From Heliocybe sulcata (lineage: Eukaryota > Basidiomycota > Agaricomycetes > Gloeophyllales > Gloeophyllaceae): DNA of 64,000 nucleotides. The stretch is from assembly GCA_004369045.1 (NCBI GenBank), contig ML213535.1, positions 172,131 through 236,130 on the forward strand, read 5' to 3'. Position numbers and translations under genes: made by a program. The notes below the pieces were generated by a model. It made no database searches, was not told the origin of the DNA, and was given only the letters and a program-made list of their open reading frames with translations. Below are positions 1-12,600 of the stretch, one piece after another. Positions within the stretch are counted from its first letter, which is position 1. Each line of letters opens with the position of its first letter.

Positions 1-2241
1 TAATGGGTGACGGAAATAGATCCGTCAATATGTGCACCTATAAAAGCCGAGTACATCCCGGGCTGCGATAGAGCACCATCCACTCTATGGCCATGCCCAG
101 CGACGACTGCTAGCTGAGGGCGAATGACCAGGAAAATCCGCAATATGGATCTATATATGGCTCAGGCTGGGTAGCTTTGACGCGTTTAATAGCATACGAT
201 CATCTAGCGATCCATGTTTCTAGACGGCTGTCAAGCTCCACGGAGCATGAAACGGAAGACACCACCCTCAGGGCACAGCGAACATAGAGACTTAACATAC
301 CATAGCGTTAGTGATATGCGGAGTTTGCCGTTCATGAGTACGGCGAGAATCCCGAGACATGGGTCAATGGATAGTATTCTTGATGTTGACTAGACAGTGA
401 ATCGTTCGAATCCTTGGTTCAAGGATCATATCTCTCACCTCCCTCTTCCTGGAACACGGCGCACCGCCAGCTGCGGAACAGAAGAACGCGTCTTTTCCTG
501 TTCTTGATTTCGGTCGGAAATGCCGGAAGAAGACAACGTTTCCTGTATATCATGGCGCCTACCCGAGGCAATGAGCGCCTGCAGAGCAATTCTGTTGGCT
601 GATTCCTACAATTATAATCTATCTTCCTGGTCAAGCCAGAATGTAAAGCGGAGAGAGGCGTCGCGCGAAGCGCCGTGACACGCCTGCATCACGGTGGTCG
701 TGACTGGATCACATCCAAATTCGATTCTTCACTCTAGCGTCTCGGACTGGTGTCAGACCATGATCAGACATACATTCAAGCTATCCTGAGTAACTTCCCG
801 TTCACAACTATTGGTTGGCAGTCACCGGCAGTAAGATCACTTCAAGGCCAGTGCAGCTCTATTTACGTGGACTCCCATGGCAGAAATCCCGATATGTGGA
901 CCATGAACGTTAACGACGGTGCCAGACCTGCCAAGGGGTGCTAGGCAAGGTAATTAATGCGGCTCATTATGAGCCGCATACATGGTATGTGCTACGCCGT
1001 GCATTGCTACTCCTGGCTTGCTGCACAGAGTCACAGACCCTGTATTGACAGATTCGACTTTCTCGACAGATCTTCAATTCCAGCTTACGGTGTATATGAT
1101 TCATAGTGGATGGCACCGTTGCCAAGTCATGGTCCGACACAATCCTGAAATTATACCATCCGTGGTGTATGAACGCTCTATGCCCTGAAGATCTCCAGGA
1201 ACAGGATGGCCGACGCTCACAGTATTAGAGAACACATCACAAATTTAGCACAAGGTATATGCTCAAAGTCAAAATAACGAAGCAGGGCAGGACCCCGTAT
1301 TTCTCGCTCGTAGTTATCACATACTACTCAGGAACTTGAAGCGGGGCTTGGATGGTGGTAATAACCTGCAGCACAGTGTTGGCACCCAGCTTGTCCCTAT
1401 CCTTTGTTCTCTTTTTCAGATTTCTAGCTGATAACATTCCGCGACGCGTCCTCGAGAGACCCAGTACTTACGTTACAGGCTGCCCAGCAAAAGTTAATGC
1501 GCGTCTAAATTGTCAGTTACCACGCTCTTCTTGTGCTTCTCGCAACCCGCTGTATCCGTAAGTTCGGCAGTTATGTTGAGAGATAAAAATATCATGAGAT
1601 TTTTCCGGTGGCTTACCGTGGAACTTCCAGGACTCTGAAGTTCGCAGCCAAGCACGTAATACTGGATCAGCAAGGGCGTTGGGATCTTCAAGTCTTACCT
1701 CAGAACATTGACCCTGCTCGTAGATGGACGTCCGTATCCAAATGGTATCAGCATCTTCGTCGATCAGACCGGAGGAACTATTCCATTTTTCTGGCGCCCT
1801 TCCATCGACACCACCGCATTATTGCGACCGTCTACATGCTCTCACTTCCGTTGCTCGGTTGACCTGACAGGTCGCACCATTCTCACGTCTGCGAGGTCAG
1901 TGGGACAGTCTAAACTCACCGTGTGCATCTCCCTTGGAGAATTGCTGGCCGCTTCCAAATCTCAAATCATCCGGCATCGCCTGTCTGCAGTCTAGACATC
2001 CTCCCTGGGAGCTATGCCGCGCAAATTTGGCAGCCTCTCCTGTTTGCCCTCAAGCTGCGCTTCCCAGATGCCCACGGAGTCACTTGCCTTAGAAACTGCA
2101 CCAGATCTGATCTTCGCGATGTTTGGATCCATGGCATTTGAGGCTGTATAAGACCGACCGCCGCGGCTCCCTCACCCCATGGGACGGATATAAGTGCGGG
2201 AACTTGACTCGCCCTACCACGTTCGTTTGCTTCCAGCGTCG
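1..2241. other. No recognisable gene; short unassigned ORFs
   Basis: I recognise no gene here. Several short plus-strand frames stay open, notably 750-944 (containing the stretch NPDMWTMNVND), 1608-1862 and 1708-1995 (overlapping in two frames). Possible intron borders occur around 1420-1510, so a multi-exon gene of unknown family cannot be excluded. None of the frames shows a domain, a signal peptide or a run of hydrophobic helices that I can name. The only striking structure is the palindrome at 957-979. Confidence 0.4.
957..979. repeat. Perfect 23-nt palindrome
   Basis: An 11-bp arm (ATGCGGCTCAT) is followed by a single T and then its exact reverse complement. It could form a cruciform or be a dimeric protein-binding site. 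It lies in the unassigned left end of the window, about 1.3 kb upstream of the DUF6534 gene. Confidence 0.85.
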
Positions 2242-4327
2242 ATGTCACTGTCCTTGGGCACGACATACGGGGTCTTATTCAAAGGCTCCATTGTCGTATA
2301 CGGGTACGTCACCTTTTGGCATACCCTGTGCTGCTTACCGACTGCATTTAGACTTTATGGTGTGACCTGTGCGCAGGTCATCCGCTATTACAACACCTAT
2401 CGAAACGACTCACCGGTAGTAAAGTGGCTCGTGAGTCCGCACTTCGTATCGCGATGATACCTCCTACTTAGATGAACGCAGGTTGGCGTTACCTGGCTGG
2501 TATGATGCGCTCATATATAACTTCTTTCTGCTAAGACCCTCCTAATTACCAGGTTGGAACGTTCCAACTGTGTCTCATCAGTCACGTCCTGTGGTATTAC
2601 CTCGTATCAAAATGCAACGGCGATCCCGACGGCTACAATTACGCCAACTGGTACGTGTGCCTCACCTTCGCGAAAGATGTTGCCCATATGGTCTGCCGCT
2701 GTAAATGCAGGAGCCTAATTGTGAGTGCTCTACACAGCCTGGGTTTATAGGCCTGGCATTTAGCGATACCTTCAGGGTGAAACCATCCCATCGGTCTGAA
2801 TGCGCCTCTCAACCCATGCAATTATTACTCTGACAACATAGATGCAGGAAATCGTCTTCATCCTGGTACAATGGTACGCTATATAACTCTTATATAATGG
2901 TTGGAACTGAGATCCGAGTCCCCATCCAGCTTCTTCATCTTCAAAATAAGAAAATGTATGGCCGCTCCCATTTCCGTGCAACATTATCTAACTATCTCTG
3001 GTAGTATCACGTAGCAAGATTGCCTATATATTGGTTAATATCTGAATTCCTCGACATGCCTGGTCCTCGTACTAACCTGGTCACCTTCAGCTTATACCCG
3101 CCTTCATAGGCCTCAGTAAGTGCTGTGTTCTCCAGCTACGGACCTGGGATATGACCTGAGATGTGCGATACAATATCCCAGTTTCAGCAAGTGGTAAGGT
3201 TTATGCGCTTCGCTCATGGAAGCCACCTAATTCTTGTAATGAACAGCATACATAGTGGAATGGTATGTAGTATCCTTGCGTTACCTTGCAGTGACGGGTA
3301 TCATATCATCTGCACAGGTACTCAGCACCCTCGCTCTCGGTCGCACCGAAGCAATTCCGAGTGGAAGCGGTAAATGCCTCTGTTGTATGGACGCGCACAA
3401 TCCATATGTGACTGATGATTCCCATTGTAGTGGCTTGTCGCATTAGCGTCCAGTTGCTATGCATTCACCGACCTGATGATAGCTATCACGATGTGCTATT
3501 TCTTGTTCAAGCAGCGTCAGCAGGGGTTCTCAGCATCGAGGTACGCATTACTAGTACTTCCCGCAGGCTGCCTTGAATAAGCATTCTTTCAGGTCGTTAA
3601 TTGGTTCTCTCATCAAGTATACCATCAGTACCGGTCTTGTCTCGAGGTAAGGTATCTACTATGAGAAGGTGCGCCGGTGCTGATGCTTAGTGACGGTAGC
3701 GTCGTGGCTTGCGTTTACCTTTCATGTGTACGTATTCCCCACACCCTGCTCAGTACGTAGCTGAATATCATTTCCTCCAGTATGTGGTGTACGCGAAGAG
3801 CGGTAGTATGCTAAACATCGGCGTATATATGATCCATGCACAGAGTAAGTGTTCACGTATCTGACCGGCTCTCAGCGCCATGCACTTACGTCGATTTCCA
3901 GTCTACTTGAACTCTATGCTGACATCGTGAGTGCTGAGCTACAGCCGGGTTTTCATCGCTGAACGTCTTCTCCCCTCAGGCTCAACAGCCGGAGGGCATT
4001 ACGAGCTCGGCTGGAACAAGCGGTGGCACAGGAATGGTAGGACGGCTACATGTCGCTTCGTTGATACCTGGAGATTTTGGAAGGAGCGTTGTACGATACC
4101 CATCAGATACCCTTATGGCCACAGATGCACCGTATTGTAGGAACGTCGATGTTTCAATATGGACGTTGATCGCGTTCGCCAGGGTCACTTGGAAAATCCC
4201 GGCTTACTGCGACCACCGCCTGTTCGCCTCGGCGCATATTGAAGGGATGCCCACTCGGGCCAAGGGTATGTCAGCGCCTCGAGTGGACATCAGATTTGAT
4301 GCTGGATTAGAAGCTGGGCCTAAATGA
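2242..4327 (+). CDS. DUF6534-type seven-helix membrane protein
   Basis: Predicted plasma-membrane or endomembrane protein of the basidiomycete DUF6534 group, which is GPCR-like in topology and of unknown ligand. The frame is split by about ten very short introns. Diagnostic pieces appear in order: the start region with TTYGVLFKGSIVVYG, then LYGVTCAQVIRYYNTYRND, KWLVGVTWL joined to VGTFQLCLISHVLWYYLV, NYANWSLI, YPSFSKW, the core FTDLMIAITMCYFLFKQRQQ, SLIGSLIKYTISTGLV and VYLNSML. A soluble tail of about 120 residues follows, rich in G, S and T at first, with a stop at 4325-4327. I chose the ATG at 2242 because the protein starts just before the first helix; an in-frame ATG at 2194 would add 16 residues. 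Exon borders between about 2,760 and 3,500 are uncertain. It lies tail-to-tail with ATG15. Confidence 0.75.
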
Positions 4328-4603
4328 ATGATTCCGGGCGCTGGGCCCCGCTTATCACCGTGGCCACTTATTTTGCCAGTCACGCGTCTTCAGAGGAATT
4401 GGAAACAGCTGAGATGGAGTAAAAGATTTAAGAGAGATAAAAACTTACCAGAGGATGCACGGACATCCGGTTGATGGCAGCCGCAAATGATAATATGGAT
4501 CAGCAATGGGAGGGAATTAGTCGTAACCTATTCTACAGGTCATCGATCATCAGCGGCACTACTAAAATGGAAGGGAGAAGTCATAACAGTTATGAAAAGC
4601 ATA

Positions 4604-6179
4604 CTACAGCGAACCTCCACAAGAGCCAGCTCCCATAAAGGACGCGTTCTTGTAATCTCCAAACTCCCAATTATAACAGTCCTACAAAGTCGCACGTCAG
4701 GCAGATTCCAATATGGGCCAGACAGATGGCATGTACTCACGATACAGTCCTCCTCATCGGTCAGTTCCGGAACTTCTCGTCCCTCCTCCCAGTCCTCCGC
4801 CAGTAGCCGCTCGACGATTACGCGGATGCCGTGTGTGCGTATGTCGACCGCCCAGCCGTGCTTCGTCACCGTATCGTATTTTCGCACTTTGCCTAGATGA
4901 CAACTTGCGGTCACGACCGTTAGCCTCGAAAACAACATGGAAAGAAGGTGGGACATACCGCGACTCCATCGCGTACCCAGCGATGGCGCAAGCAGAGGTC
5001 ACACCATTACAGGTGCCCATCGGAAATGGGTCTGCAGTGTGGTAGACGTGAGTGATGTGCTGAGTCGATGGCTGTGGGGGATGAGCGTGCGGTCCATGGA
5101 GACGGGATACGTGGGGCTTACTGGCGAAGGGAGGTGAAGTCTCGTTGCGGCGAGCTTCTCTCCCGGAGCCTCGAATGTAACTACAGGCACCCCGAATGTC
5201 ACGCCTAAAAGTGATGCCAGAGATCCTCCCAGGGAATGACCTTTAAAGGCATGTCAGATCGCTACGTTTGCCGAGTACAGAAGACCTTACCAACAAGCCA
5301 GATATTAGCTTCGGGATACATATAGGTTACGTTATTATACAGATTCTAGGTATCGTGCTTTAGGACGACGAGCCTGACAGTCGCTAGCGAACTTACCGTG
5401 CCAATGGGATAAAATAGGCTTTCTTTTGTCAAACTGGTCTCCAAGCAATTCTGGTCACAAAGCTTCCCTCCTCCCGAATAGCAGTCGCAGACGGTAGTCC
5501 ATGTAGGTCCGACCCTAGCGCAGCAGCAGGAAAATAGAACGTTATCATTCAATTTGTCCTTCCGAGTCGTCGGACCTCCTCCGCCCACGATCCATCCGGC
5601 GGAAGTGCCCTTGACCGAGATGACAACCGTGGAGTTGTCCTGAGACACAAATATATGACCTCGAAAGCCGTCGGCGTCAGGCTCCCATCCGAAAGGGTAA
5701 CTCTATATCGGAACCTCGAACAATATAGTATTCGGACAATCATCTAATTGCAGAGCACTTACAGAGTTCCAGTCCGGACCGAGGTCGTACCAGTCCTTCG
5801 CAGTAGGTTCTGTATAAGCATTACTCGTCATCTTGGCAAGCGTCAATAATGTCTCCCTCTTCTCCGTGTCTGGCCCCTCCACCTCAATCTCCTCCCAAGT
5901 CGGCGAATTTGTTCGTATCCGCTTCATTGCACTGACACGAGCATTCTGAAAGGCATTCTGAGATGAAGGTCGATGTAATTTGGAACGCCTGGTCTTCACA
6001 GAGAACGATTCGGCGACTAAAGACTGCCCAAGATCTGTGAAAACATTCCGCGTGCCGTTCGCTACACCATGCGCATGTCGCAGCTCAAATGTCAGAGATG
6101 GCTGTTCATAACGAGTATCAGACGACCAGAGGAGCGTGGTCCAAAGAAAGCGTAGAGCCCCCGGGAGTAACTGCAGCAT
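4604..6179 (-). CDS. ATG15 vacuolar/autophagic phospholipase
   Basis: Lipase that enters the vacuole through the multivesicular-body route and disintegrates autophagic bodies. The start at 6179 opens an N-terminal signal-anchor ([18 protein letters not shown]). Further on come [23 protein letters not shown] and WYDLG, then [35 protein letters not shown], the cysteine-rich [18 protein letters not shown], and the nucleophile elbow GHSLGG. That elbow is assembled across an intron near 5,215-5,290. After it come [36 protein letters not shown] and [12 protein letters not shown], the last carrying the expected catalytic His. The C terminus contains [10 protein letters not shown] and ends at the stop at 4604-4606. 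There are about six or seven exons. All hallmark motifs are present, so the gene looks functional. An ORF in the same strand at 5703-6290 starts farther upstream, but the anchor-first start fits the family. Confidence 0.9.
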
Positions 6180-6739
6180 ATCCAAGAGTGAACTAGAGGA
6201 GGTCGTGTTCCAAGAATATGATCTCGAATGTTTGAACGCTGCAGTGTGGCCGGGTCCACGACGGCAAATATACACAAATAGGCCTGCCACACCGGCTGAA
6301 GGATACTCTTGAAGTCACCTGCGTCGACCTACCAATGCTCGCAGCGCAGTTTATTTGGAGCACAAGATCGCTACGGAGTAGAGCCCTTATTTATCCTTTT
6401 GTAGGAGAAATGGTGGGATATGTCAAATTGACTCATCCACGATATACTGGTTTTGATGTAATAGCGCGACAGGTCCACGACAGTACATAGATATAAAGAA
6501 GGTCATGAACGCAACTAGACTTACATCTGAATATCGTGATCGCGATTTAACTTTGCGCAGTTCCCGGCCTGCCCCTGCTCTAAATCCAACATGCTCAAGA
6601 TATGCCTTCCGGTGATAGTCATGTGCGGATGCGGAGAGCTTGCCGGCTGGGGAGCTTTCATGTAAGCGGCCACCGACGAAGGATCCTTGTTAGGCAATCA
6701 TGCCTTCTTCTACAAAGCAAGGAAATGAAGAGTGGAAGT
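6180..6739. other. Intergenic, between two minus-strand genes
   Basis: This 560-bp stretch lies between the start of ATG15 and the end of the upstream DUF6533 gene, both on the minus strand. It should hold the ATG15 promoter and the 3' UTR of its neighbour. I see no clear TATA element or repeat and no conserved ORF. Confidence 0.5.
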
Positions 6740-8374
6740 CTAGCAGATAGCGTAGACATACCATGCCAAGTGCGAAGGGCCGTCCTTTCCGAAGGCCGCC
6801 GTTGATCCGTCCGAGTCGGTATGAGTAGTCGATACAACTTGTACTGGGCATCCAATCGCGGGAAGAGAGGACAATTCGTAGTCTCCAGCACTCCCCACTT
6901 CCACCAGAAGCTCCCCTTCCCGCTGGCCAGTTCTGAAATGCAGTCGACTCATTTCCAGATGGCTCAACAGCCATTCAGGACTCGTGTTTAGAGAGGCGGA
7001 AAGCGATCTAATTCGGAGCATCAGCCTTGACATCGCGACAGACATCGTTGACATCGGGAAGCTGGAATGACGGAGGAAAATTGAGCATGCAATGGTCGTC
7101 TACACGGGTCAACTCACTAACCCCGATAATTGGGCACCAATTGAAATCTGCAGATGGCCAAAGTCAACAACGGGATTCTGATGACCATCTTAAAGAGATC
7201 TCACACTAGTATTCCGCGATTGGGCACCGATGCTCACGGCCAGCAGCGAGACTATCAGAAAATCAGCGACTGCACCAAACAACGAATGCCGACGGACGCA
7301 GAGAAACGATCAAAAATATTCCTCCCCTACGCAATCAACATTAGCCGTCGTACTTGGGGACAAAATCAGATGACTTACTCCTTCAATGTCTGCTTCATGA
7401 GGAACCCTACGCTTCCTTGGGTGGATCTTGCTCGAAACGCTCGGATGAGCGTCAATGAATACAATAATACGTGAATAATGGTCGTAGGCAGCCAGATCAC
7501 ACCATTGGAGGGTTTCGCAGAAGACCAGGACTTTGCGAAGAAACCGATCGCAGTGAATTCGCCCACAACGTAAGACACCGAGAGAAGCCCTGTGACGGTC
7601 CGTAGGGGTTTGCTGTTGGGGAACATATACCACAGCCTCAGGGCATGCATAGCTGTAAGCAGATCGAACGACAGATCAGAACAAAGATCATTACATATAT
7701 TCAATCTCGACACGCCCACCTTCCACTAGACTCATCAACGACGCCGTCAGGAAGGCATCAGCAAAGATTCTGGTATCATCTGTCAACGGTCGGTGAGAGT
7801 CGGGTCTCCGTGATTTGCTTACAACTGTATGACAGGTCAGCGAATGCAACGATTACACAAGATCAATGGTCTTACTCGGTTAGGAAGCTGACCAGGATTT
7901 CCAGCGCTCAAGGTCTTCATGTAGACTTGGTCTGTGTACACATCTGATGAAATATCAGTCGTCGGACGCCCGTATCCACCAGACCCCGTACTGTAGACTT
8001 CCAGCCTGAGGTCCGGGTCACAAGCTGTCAAGTTCGACAGGACTGTCCACTCACAGAGCCCAAGCGAGACTTAAATAACGGTTCTGCAAAAAGGATGGTA
8101 GTTAGGGCATATCGCGAAGACGCACGTGTCGTCGCGCTTACCCACAGGAAAAGTACACGAGACAGGGTCCAGCGACCCGACCAGAAGTGTTGAACCTTCA
8201 TCGCAATCAATGCACGGATAGCGCACTGGGCGAAATGACAGTGCATACCTCCTTGTGAAGAGTAATGCAGTAATCCCAGATGATAAGCATGATGCTGCCC
8301 ATATTGCAGAGTGCGACGTTGTTAATCCCCTGCAACATCGGAACGACAGCCAGTACCGAAGCATTCGAGTCCAT
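6740..8374 (-). CDS. DUF6533 seven-helix membrane protein (copy 1)
   Basis: Basidiomycete integral membrane protein of unknown function, GPCR-like in topology. The start ATG is at 8372-8374, giving MDSNASVLAVVPMLQGINNV, then a first helix with MLIIWDYCITLHKE. Splicing joins this to VQHFWSGRWTLSRVLFLW and then NRYLSLAWAL, which reproduces the DUF6533 signature (W-D-Y, acidic residue, W, W-S/T, K/R-LF, NRY). Later pieces are LRLWYMFPNSKPLRTVTGLL and VVGEFTAIGFFAKSW (about 7.5-7.66 kb). The terminal exon carries MSVAMSRLMLRIRSLS, the S-R-L-x-L-x-L/I-R box that precedes the cytoplasmic tail in this family. The tail of about 85 residues ends at 6740. Exons between 7.1 and 7.4 kb and between 7.7 and 8.0 kb are not resolved. 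Confidence 0.75.
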
Positions 8375-9691
8375 GTTGAGTTAGCTGGAAGTACGACGCC
8401 ATTGCTAGCGCTTCATATAGAGCGCGCTGTTATGGGTTTCATGAAGCCAGCAGATCGCAGCGCTGATCTGGATAATAAGCTACAGCCTCCAGTGGAGGTA
8501 GCATCGACAGAAAGATGTTCGTACCATCCTCGACCAAAGGGTCGATTGTTTGCCGCTCACCTCCCGGGATATTATCGGAGCCCTTTTGCGGAGCATCACC
8601 GCATATTTTGAGGATCCACACTACGATTGGTGACGGATGAACTGGACATCTTTCAGATGCTGATACAGGACCACCGCCTACCGATATAAGGCCTAATTAG
8701 CCATCCAGGCGCTAGAACACGCTTATATCTCGCGACGGAGTGCAAGCGATAGAAGCTCCCCCACAAAGTACGAGGAGCGCCATACTTGGTCGGATAGTCG
8801 CGGACGAAGATTCCGTCAGATGAAGCTTTGGCGAAGTAGGTCGTTTGCGCTACATCAGTCACCTGATCACGAAGATGGGAGCTCCGAGAGATGATCTTGA
8901 TGAGCGCAGTCTTCATTGAACTAGGAATGGCAAGTGCGCCAGCCAAATATATATGGAAGCCGTAAGTTGTCGCGCAATGTAATGAACGCGCATTCCAGTA
9001 ACAGCAGTGAGGCTCTAGAGTTGGAGCCGCTTCCGACAGCATAGGGGCGGAGATCGGACGAGGTAAGGTTCGGTGCTGCCAGACTCCTCGTTATGATAGC
9101 ATAGGCCATAAAGATGCTTTGCTGGTCGGGACTGCCGTGACGCCAAACTAGAAGCAGATCCTCTCAAGGTCTGCTTGCAGCTCCGGGTCTGCCGGCCAGA
9201 ACCGCTCCAATACTACTTGCTCCGTGGCGCCTGATTTATCGCAAGAAGGCTGTAGACGTTCAAAGCCCTTGCGGTATAACCAAGAAAGAGATCTTCGTGA
9301 GCCAAGTTCAGCGTTGACAGGAGTATCCTCACGACAATTTATGTTCGAGGACATAGGACAATTAATCCGCCCTAAGCCAAAGATGCGAAGGTGGTTAGCC
9401 TGACGTAGTCGGCCGCAGGGCAGTTCAGCAATACCTTGTCTCATCGTTGGTCACAATTTTACTGTGAAGCACGGATTTCTGATCCATGATTGTTCTTCAG
9501 AGGCAAACTTAAGTGGTGGTGCAGAGCAAGAGCAGAGTACAGTACTATTTTATTTAGTTAATCACTGATTTAATTTGCATCGGTTAACCCATGCATTGTG
9601 ACGTAGCTGCATAACTAATTACTATAATATTCTTGACACCGTCCTGCTCACTACTTCCTCACTGCTGTGGCCGCCATCGACGACGAGCAAG
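8375..9691. other. Promoter region plus unassigned minus-strand ORFs
   Basis: Two minus-strand frames stay open: 8653-9042 (129 residues) and 9148-9444 (98 residues, containing NHLRIFGLGRINCP). They could be exons of one gene running divergently from the intersectin gene, and the second vaguely recalls the end of an F-box/LRR protein, but I recognise no domain and could not build a clean splice between them. The 250 bp before 9692 is AT-rich and is the probable intersectin promoter. Confidence 0.3.
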
Positions 9692-12600
9692 ATGTCGCAA
9701 TGGGGACAGCCAGGCTTTCAGTATCCTATGCAGACTGGAATGAATCCTCAGGTTCAGCAAGGATATCAGCAAGGCGGGCTCGCTCCTCAGCCCACTGGCT
9801 TTCCAGGTCAGCGGCCAGGAGGGTTCCTGCAACCACAGCAGACCGGATTTCCTGGTGCTCAAGGATTTCAGCAACCTCAGCAGACCGGATTTCCTGGCGC
9901 TCAGGGGTACCAGCAGCCTCAGCAGACCGGATTTCAAGGTATGGGTAGTGGGTTTCAACAGCAGCGCCCGCCAGTGCCTCCAGTTCCACCTCTTCCGTCG
10001 CAGTTTCAACAAGGACCTGGTTTCATGGGTCAACAGCAGTCCCAGCCGCAGAGTCGATTTATGTCACCAAGTCTGCAGCCTCAAGCTACTGGATTCCCTG
10101 GTGCTGGCAGTATGACTGGGCTTGGCCGCGGTGTAGGTGCTGGTGGAATGCCTCCGCCGGCTGCTCCTCTCATGCCGCAGATGACTGGCTATATGGACCC
10201 TCGACTCCAAATGATGTCCAGCACTTTCATGCCTGTAAACCCTGCAGCCCCGTATGGTGCTGGCGGGGTGCCTCAACTCCCTCCGCAGCCGCAGCAGCTT
10301 GGTGCTCCTTCCCTTCAGCAGTCTATTCAACAGTTTAACGAGGAGACAAAGGGCAGTGCCGCACCCAAATTGCCATGGGCACTGTCGAAGGCTGAGAAGA
10401 AGAGCTATGATCAGATGTTCAGAGCCTGGGATACCAAGGGCACTGGATTCATTGACGGTCAGACAGCGCGAGAGATATTCGGCCAGAGTGGCTTGGACAA
10501 CAACGATTTGGCTCGCATATGGTGAGGTTGTTCCTTCGACGTCGGATTCCTCTGCTAATTTACGCGAACAGGACACTTGCTGACGCCGACAACCGCGGCA
10601 AGCTCAACGTACAAGAATTCCACGTGGCGATGGGTTTGATATATCGTCGTATGTATTCCGCAATGCATCAAATGGTTAACGTTATATTTACATTTGTACC
10701 CAAGGGCTAAACGGAAACCCGGTACCGGACGAGCTGCCTGCCGAGTTGATTCCTCCTTCGCATCGTGATCTCGATTCCTCGGTCGACTTCCTCAAGCAGG
10801 TGCTCAAAGACGGCAGTCGCGCTCGTTCTCCCGCTGCTGTTGATGCTCCCGTATCCAGGCTCAAGGAGCGATCTTTCACTGGCAGCGGTGCTCCCGGAGC
10901 AGGTGGTCGACAGGATGCTACCGTGTACAGACATGAAGATCCAGAGCCCAGTCGCTTCTACCAGCCGCGCTCTCGGCATCTTGATCGCGACGCCGTCAGA
11001 GTTGGCAATGAAAGTTCAGCTGACGATCTGTCCGACATCAAGCGTCAGCTCGACAATACGGCCAAGATGCTGGACCGTGTCACGGAAGAGAATGCGTCCA
11101 GGAGTGCAGAAGATGAAGCTTTGGAACGAGAGCTGTCAGACCTGAAGTACCGCGTAAAGAGAGTTCAGGAAGACTTGGAGTACGCTTCTCGGGGACCCAG
11201 ATCTTCCGCTAAGGATGAAGATAGGAGACGACTCGAGAGGGAGCTCCTGAAGTTGATGCACGAGCGTGTCCCCGAAGTAGAACGCAAGATCAGAGATAGG
11301 GAGGAACGCAAGGAAAGAGAGAAGCGCGAGTGGGCTCGGGATAGGGACCGCAGGAATGATAGGTTCGGGCGTTATGATGACCGTGGCGATAGATACTCGT
11401 CTTCCCGGAGGTACGACGACGACGTGGACCGAGATCGTGGTCGGTACGTCGGCTCTTACGACCGTGATGACAGAGGTCGGGACAGGGAATATAGCAGGGA
11501 CCGCGACTATGACAGAGATCGCTCTGCGCGTCGAGAGCCGTCGTATGAGCGGCACAGGGACAGGGACTATGACCGACCTCGCAGTCCACCGGCTGCCCGA
11601 TCACCACCTCCGCCTCCCCCACCAACCGCTGCTACCAGTACGCTCAGCAAGCCGCCGCCACCCCCAGCGCCGAGTGCATCACCTGCTCCTGGTACTAAGA
11701 ACATGACACCCGAAGAGAGGAAGGAGTATATCCGCCAGGAAGCGCAGCGTCGCATGCAAGAACGTATGGCTGCTCTCGGAGTGACTACGGCTGGTGCCGG
11801 GGCTCGATCTTTGGACACAAGTGTCGCTGATAGGCTAGCTCAAGAGAAGAGAGAAGCTGAGGAGAAGTCCAAGGAAGCGGAGAGGCTTGCAGAGGAGAGA
11901 GAGAGACTCCGCAAGGAAAGACTGGAGGGTGAGAAAGCCCTGAAGGAGGGCGGAGGCACTCCTCAGACTCCCGCAACCCCATCGTCTTCTGTGCCTCCTA
12001 CGCCGACCGCAGCACCGACCCCCAAACCTCCCGCTCCCCCTGCTCCGAAGAGGGCTCCAGCGCCTCCTCCGCCCAGGAAGGGCGCTGCACCTCGCCCTCC
12101 GGTCTCGCCTCGCGTACAGACTCCGGCCTCTCCTGCCCCTCCACCCCCGCAAGCGCCTCCGGCTGTAGTATCTCCTCCTGTCTCCTCTCCTGCGCCGCCG
12201 CAGGAGCCGCTGATTGATCCAGAGGAGCAACGGCTGAAGGAAAGAGAAGAGGCCCTGCGCAAACAGCGGGAAGAGCGGCTGGCCCGTATCCGACAACTGG
12301 AACAGGAGGAAGAGCAAGCTCGCAAGGCTGAGCAGGAATATGAATCCAGGAGGAAGGCGTTTGTTACGGCCAGCAGTGCGGCTTCGCCGCCGCCGCCTTC
12401 TACACCTACAGCGCCTCCTGCGCCTCCAGAAGTGGAGCCTGCTATTTCCTCTCCTGCACCACCGCCGCCGCCTCCTCCGCCCCCACCCGCTGCTTCATCT
12501 CCTGCTGTCCCGACGCATGAGAAGTCTGGTACCAACCCATTTAATCGGATGATGAAGGATGCGCCTGCTGCTAGCCCCATTCTCCCAGCCAACGGAAGCA

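Noticed and set aside
403-425. CGTTCGAATCC, tRNA T-loop-like
   Set aside because: No cloverleaf could be folded around it by eye.
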